DNA of 64,000 bases from Gramella sp. MT6 (lineage in GTDB: Bacteria; Bacteroidota; Bacteroidia; Flavobacteriales; Flavobacteriaceae), in assembly GCF_019357415.1 (NCBI RefSeq), contig NZ_CP048410.1, forward strand, positions 3,250,501 through 3,314,500, written 5' to 3'. The translations under genes were made by a program, and so were the position numbers. Of this stretch, positions 60,977 to 64,000 are shown one piece after another (within the stretch, counting starts at the first letter, position 1; every line of letters begins with the position of its first letter). Under the pieces are notes generated by a model. The model searched no databases. It was given only the letters and a program-made list of their open reading frames with translations, and was not told where the DNA came from.

Positions 60977-61442
60977 TATAAATATTTATTGTTACGTACA
61001 TAATTATTGCTGTTAAACCAATTCCTAGTGACCATATTGTAATCTTATTCAACCTATCAATATTCCTATTTCGGTTTTCAAGGTTGCTGTTGAAATCATC
61101 AAATGTTAAATCATAAGATATAACCTGATCTATTTCATCCGCACTCTTATTTAATGATTTGCTCGACAAATAATGACTTACCAGATTTACGAAAAGGGTT
61201 ATTGCCAAAAGTCCCCAGCCAGCAGCTATTAGGAATATAGCTTTTGCATTACCTACGGGAACTATTTTATCATGAAAAGTAAGAGTTAAAGCTAGGGCTC
61301 CAGAGGTTATAAATGTCATGGCTTTCTCAAAGGAATCATGACTTTTAGTTTGTTGATCGTAAATTGATGATCTATACTCTTCCCAACCTTTTAATTGTTC
61401 TGCACTAAATTTCGAATTCGTAATATTTTCTGTTTTATCCAT
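60861..61442 (-). CDS. Membrane protein of unknown function
   Basis: From the ATG at 61442 it is 193 residues; an upstream ATG would run into the restriction gene. Two membrane helix hairpins are seen (AMTFITSGALALTLTFHD, AIFLIAAGWGLLAITLFVNL, and IWSLGIGLTAIIMYVTINIY). The last 40 residues are polar and overlap the small ORF 60839-60976. I do not recognise a family. Confidence 0.65.
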   Translation of the reverse strand: MDKTENITNSKFSAEQLKGWEEYRSSIYDQQTKSHDSFEKAMTFITSGALALTLTFHDKIVPVGNAKAIFLIAAGWGLLAITLFVNLVSHYLSSKSLNKSADEIDQVISYDLTFDDFNSNLENRNRNIDRLNKITIWSLGIGLTAIIMYVTINIYNGKKEQSGSEFKTSEQATTQTQKLRTKGTNYTKTRFET

Positions 61443-61446
61443 TATA

Positions 61447-64000
61447 TTATGAATTCTCCACAATCTCAATCTCCTCCTCCGTCAACCCATATAGCTCATA
61501 AACCAGCCGGTCGATTTCTTTTTCCAAAGAAGAGTTGTCGGCGCTAGGGTTTTCTTTTTTTATTTTCAGCAGGCTGGCAACTTGAGACTTCAATTTATCT
61601 TCTATTTCTGGTGCCACCTTTTTGGGCAAAGGAAAGGGATTCAGATAATTAGTTTTAAAGGTTCTGGCATCTCCTTGTAAAGTATCACCAGTAGTTTTGA
61701 GAAACCACCATAACAATTTTGAATTCGCTATAGCTAAAAGAAATTCGTAAGATTCTTTGACATTTTCTTTTTTTGACCCAACTGTAAACTTTTGTGGTAT
61801 GGTATAAATTTTTCTTATTTAATGTAACATTGGGATGAGTTGCACAAATTTCCATTGAAGATAATTTTGGTTGTTCAAATTTGCTTAGGTTTTTGGGATA
61901 TATGTAAGCGTTCCAGTGAAGCTTTTTACCAGCTTTCCCACTTTCTCTTGCCTTAAATACTTTTTCATGGTCTTTAACGTAATTGTAGGTCTCAGGAAAT
62001 TTTTTCTTTATTTCATCAAGAGAAATTATCTCAGCTGTATTATTAATAATTCGGTAGGGAAAAAACACGTATTTATCTGTCACAAGATGCCCATAACGAT
62101 GTACATCTTTACCCATTAAAAATGGCTTAAATAAATCAGTTTCTAAATCATAAGTTTTGTCACTGATAGGTACTCGCAATGTAAAATCTGAACCATCCAC
62201 TTTCTCTAAAACGAAGAGAGAATCTCTACTCGTCTGCAATCCTACAAAGATGTCTTCAAAAACTTCAGAAAATAATCTAGCTTCAGAATAGATTTTATTA
62301 AATACATTAAAACCTAAATTTTTTTCAAAAAGGACCCATTGATTGCCTCCGTAAAGTTCGGATGATCTTTTAATCATTTCAAAAGTAATGAAGGTATAGA
62401 GCTTTTTATCTAACATTAAATTCCTAAAATCTGATTTATATTTAAATCGTTGAAAGAGGAATCCAATTTTCGGTCTCCTATTAAACTGGCAAACACAAGT
62501 GTAAGTATCAGCATCTTCAAAGACCATGTTCGCACCAAAATGTGCTACTTCTTCAATAAAATGTCCCTTCTCGAGGTATTCCCTAAACACTTCAGATGAT
62601 GCCGAATTAAAAAATTTATGAGGGAAAATAAAAGCATTATTGCCCTCTAGAGAGGAAATATTATTAGCCAATTCAAAAAAAATGTTTGCTATGTCATAAG
62701 CTCCTTTTGCATTTTCGTAATTCGATTCATAAAAATTTTTCTCTTGAGGTTGAGATGATTGAATCTCCTGCACTCTCATATATGGTGGATTTCCAATTAC
62801 CACATCAAAACCTCTAAAGTCCCCCTCATCATCCAATACTTCGGGAAATTCAAAGCGCCACTCAAAGGCGTTTTCATAGATCTTATTGTCCTTGATCTCT
62901 GCGATCTCGGTTTCCAGCTTTTTACTCTCCTTGGTCAGTTTCTCCAGCTTTTTGTTCCAGGCCGCTTTTTCCCGTTTAGATTGTTCAAAAAGTTTGGTCT
63001 GGTTGGCCATGATAAAGATCTCTCCCTTCACCTTTTGCAGCCTCTTTACTTTGGGGTCATTAGAAGATATCTCGCTTCTAAAATCATTCTTGATATCGTG
63101 GATGATGCGCTCCATCTCCCGCTTCTGCTCCTTATTCTCGGCATTCCGGTAAGTATCCACCGCCACCCGGTAGCTGTCGATGCTCCATTTGCTATCCTTT
63201 AAGGCCTTGCTCAGGTCGGCATCCAGGTCGAAACGGCTTATCAGGGAGTTCCCACACTTGATGTTGATATCGATATTGGGCAGGGTTTCCAGTTCGGTCT
63301 CATTTCTATAATAAGCATTCTTTAATAGCTCTATCCATAATCGCAGGCGGCAGATCTTAACAGAGTTGGAATTTATATCCACACCAAAAAGACAGTTCTC
63401 AATGATCTGTTGCTTTTCATGGAAAAGCGCTTCCTGTACCCGCTGGCTTTCCTTAGAATTAGGATTGTATTCAAATAGTTCGCCTTCTTCATCGGTCACC
63501 ACCAGTTCGTCGTTTACCACCTCCACCTGGTACTCCTTTAATCTTCTGCCACTACGATCCTGCAGGATATTCAGGTCGTTCTTAATGGAGATCATTTCAT
63601 TTAAAGCAGAAACTAAAAAGTGTCCAGATCCTACAGCGGGATCACAGATCTTCAGACTGTTTATAATTTTATTGGCTTCCTCACGGTCTTCTATACAATC
63701 GTATAGTTCATCCAGGTCTTTACAATTCCAGCCTTTGGTTTCGTTGAACTTTTGCACCACCGCTTTCCTGATGGTTTCCCGGCACATATACATAGTGATA
63801 AAACCGGGAGTAAAGAAAGACCCGTCTTTATACCCATTGATCTTTTCAAAGATAAGCCCCAGCACCGAGGCATTGATAAGCGTTTTATTATCCTCCTGTA
63901 TGGTCTCCCCACCTTCACTGCTAAAGTCATAGGCATTCAGAAATTCAAACAGGTATTCCAGGGCATTCAGCTCTCCGGTTCTCTTCTTTCCTTTTTTATC
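61447..64000 (-). CDS. Type IIG/Eco57I-like restriction-modification enzyme, frameshifted, partial
   Basis: The frame runs open to the right edge, so the start is off the window. The methyltransferase part has FFTPGFITMYM, DPAVGSGHFLVSAL (motif I), LFGVDINSNSVKICRLRLW, and the catalytic IGNPPYMRVQ. The C-terminal part (AIANSKLLWWF) is the specificity-like region. Near 61768-61774 a run of seven A on the coding strand shifts the frame after VYSWVKK. The last part (61447-61716, LKTTGDTLQGDARTF and TEEEIEIVENS) restores the protein in the other frame. It may be inactive or phase-variable. Confidence 0.85.

Noticed and set aside
63691..63936. Minus-strand ORF near the right edge
   Set aside because: It is another frame of the restriction-modification gene, whose own frame runs open to the window edge.

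Overview
The window looks like chromosome from a Bacteroidetes bacterium, most likely a marine or halotolerant member of the Flavobacteriaceae. The evidence is the low-GC coding style, a SusC/RagA-type TonB-dependent receptor, a HYC_CC_PP small protein, Bacteroidetes-type DUF4134/TraG/TraJ/TraK/TraM/TraN conjugation genes, an RteC-family protein, PepSY-like periplasmic proteins and the general lack of Shine-Dalgarno sequences. These assignments rest on reading motifs, not on database searches.

Region 1 (1-6640) carries the start of a TonB-dependent receptor running off the left edge, a hutH-hutU pair for the first two steps of histidine breakdown, and a K+ channel protein. Region 2 (6800-11323) is a leftward copper-handling operon: DUF3347 lipoprotein, DUF305 membrane protein, a multicopper oxidase fused to a CopB-like outer-membrane barrel, a tiny His/Met-rich lipoprotein and a DUF2231-type membrane protein. 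Region 3 (11702-13293) is a tyrosine integrase beside the 3' half of a tRNA(CAU) gene and its terminator, a typical attachment site.

Region 4 (about 13548-24468) is the most unusual part: an integron-like cassette array. At least nine single- or two-gene cassettes, all reading rightward, are separated by attC-like sites of about 130 bp with imperfect inverted-repeat arms. At each boundary a GTT-starting core is matched by a complementary core at the end of the same cassette, as expected if each cassette once circularised, yet the core differs between cassettes and does not fit GTTRRRY. No integron integrase is visible. An IS110-family element sits inside one of the sites. Its upstream non-coding end folds into two loops whose unpaired segments match the interrupted attC site and the element's own two ends, the pattern of an IS110 bridge RNA. 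A second scar of the same IS end closes the array.

Region 5 (25093-41030) is a stress and energy cluster: small Cys-rich proteins with sigma-54-like promoters, glutamate dehydrogenase, two copies of a GreA-like plus coiled-coil gene pair, a cyclic-phosphate-processing receiver protein, an SDR dehydrogenase, an MscS channel, an FMN-binding glutamate synthase-like protein, a histidine kinase plus NtrC-type regulator, and Dps. It also contains decaying genes (META lipoprotein with a stop, pirin and TMEM175 pseudogenes). Region 6 (41134-47377) holds a DedA-like protein, an SdiA-regulated-like protein, a two-component system flanked by two PepSY-like proteins, and a ClC chloride channel.

Region 7 (47444-64000) is the end of an integrative conjugative element or island: a truncated second integrase resembling the one at 11.7 kb, replication/ATPase/excisionase-like genes, RteC, a TPR-AraC regulator, a tra operon, three tandem tiny disordered proteins, a membrane protein, and a frameshifted type IIG (Eco57I-like) restriction-modification gene running off the right edge.
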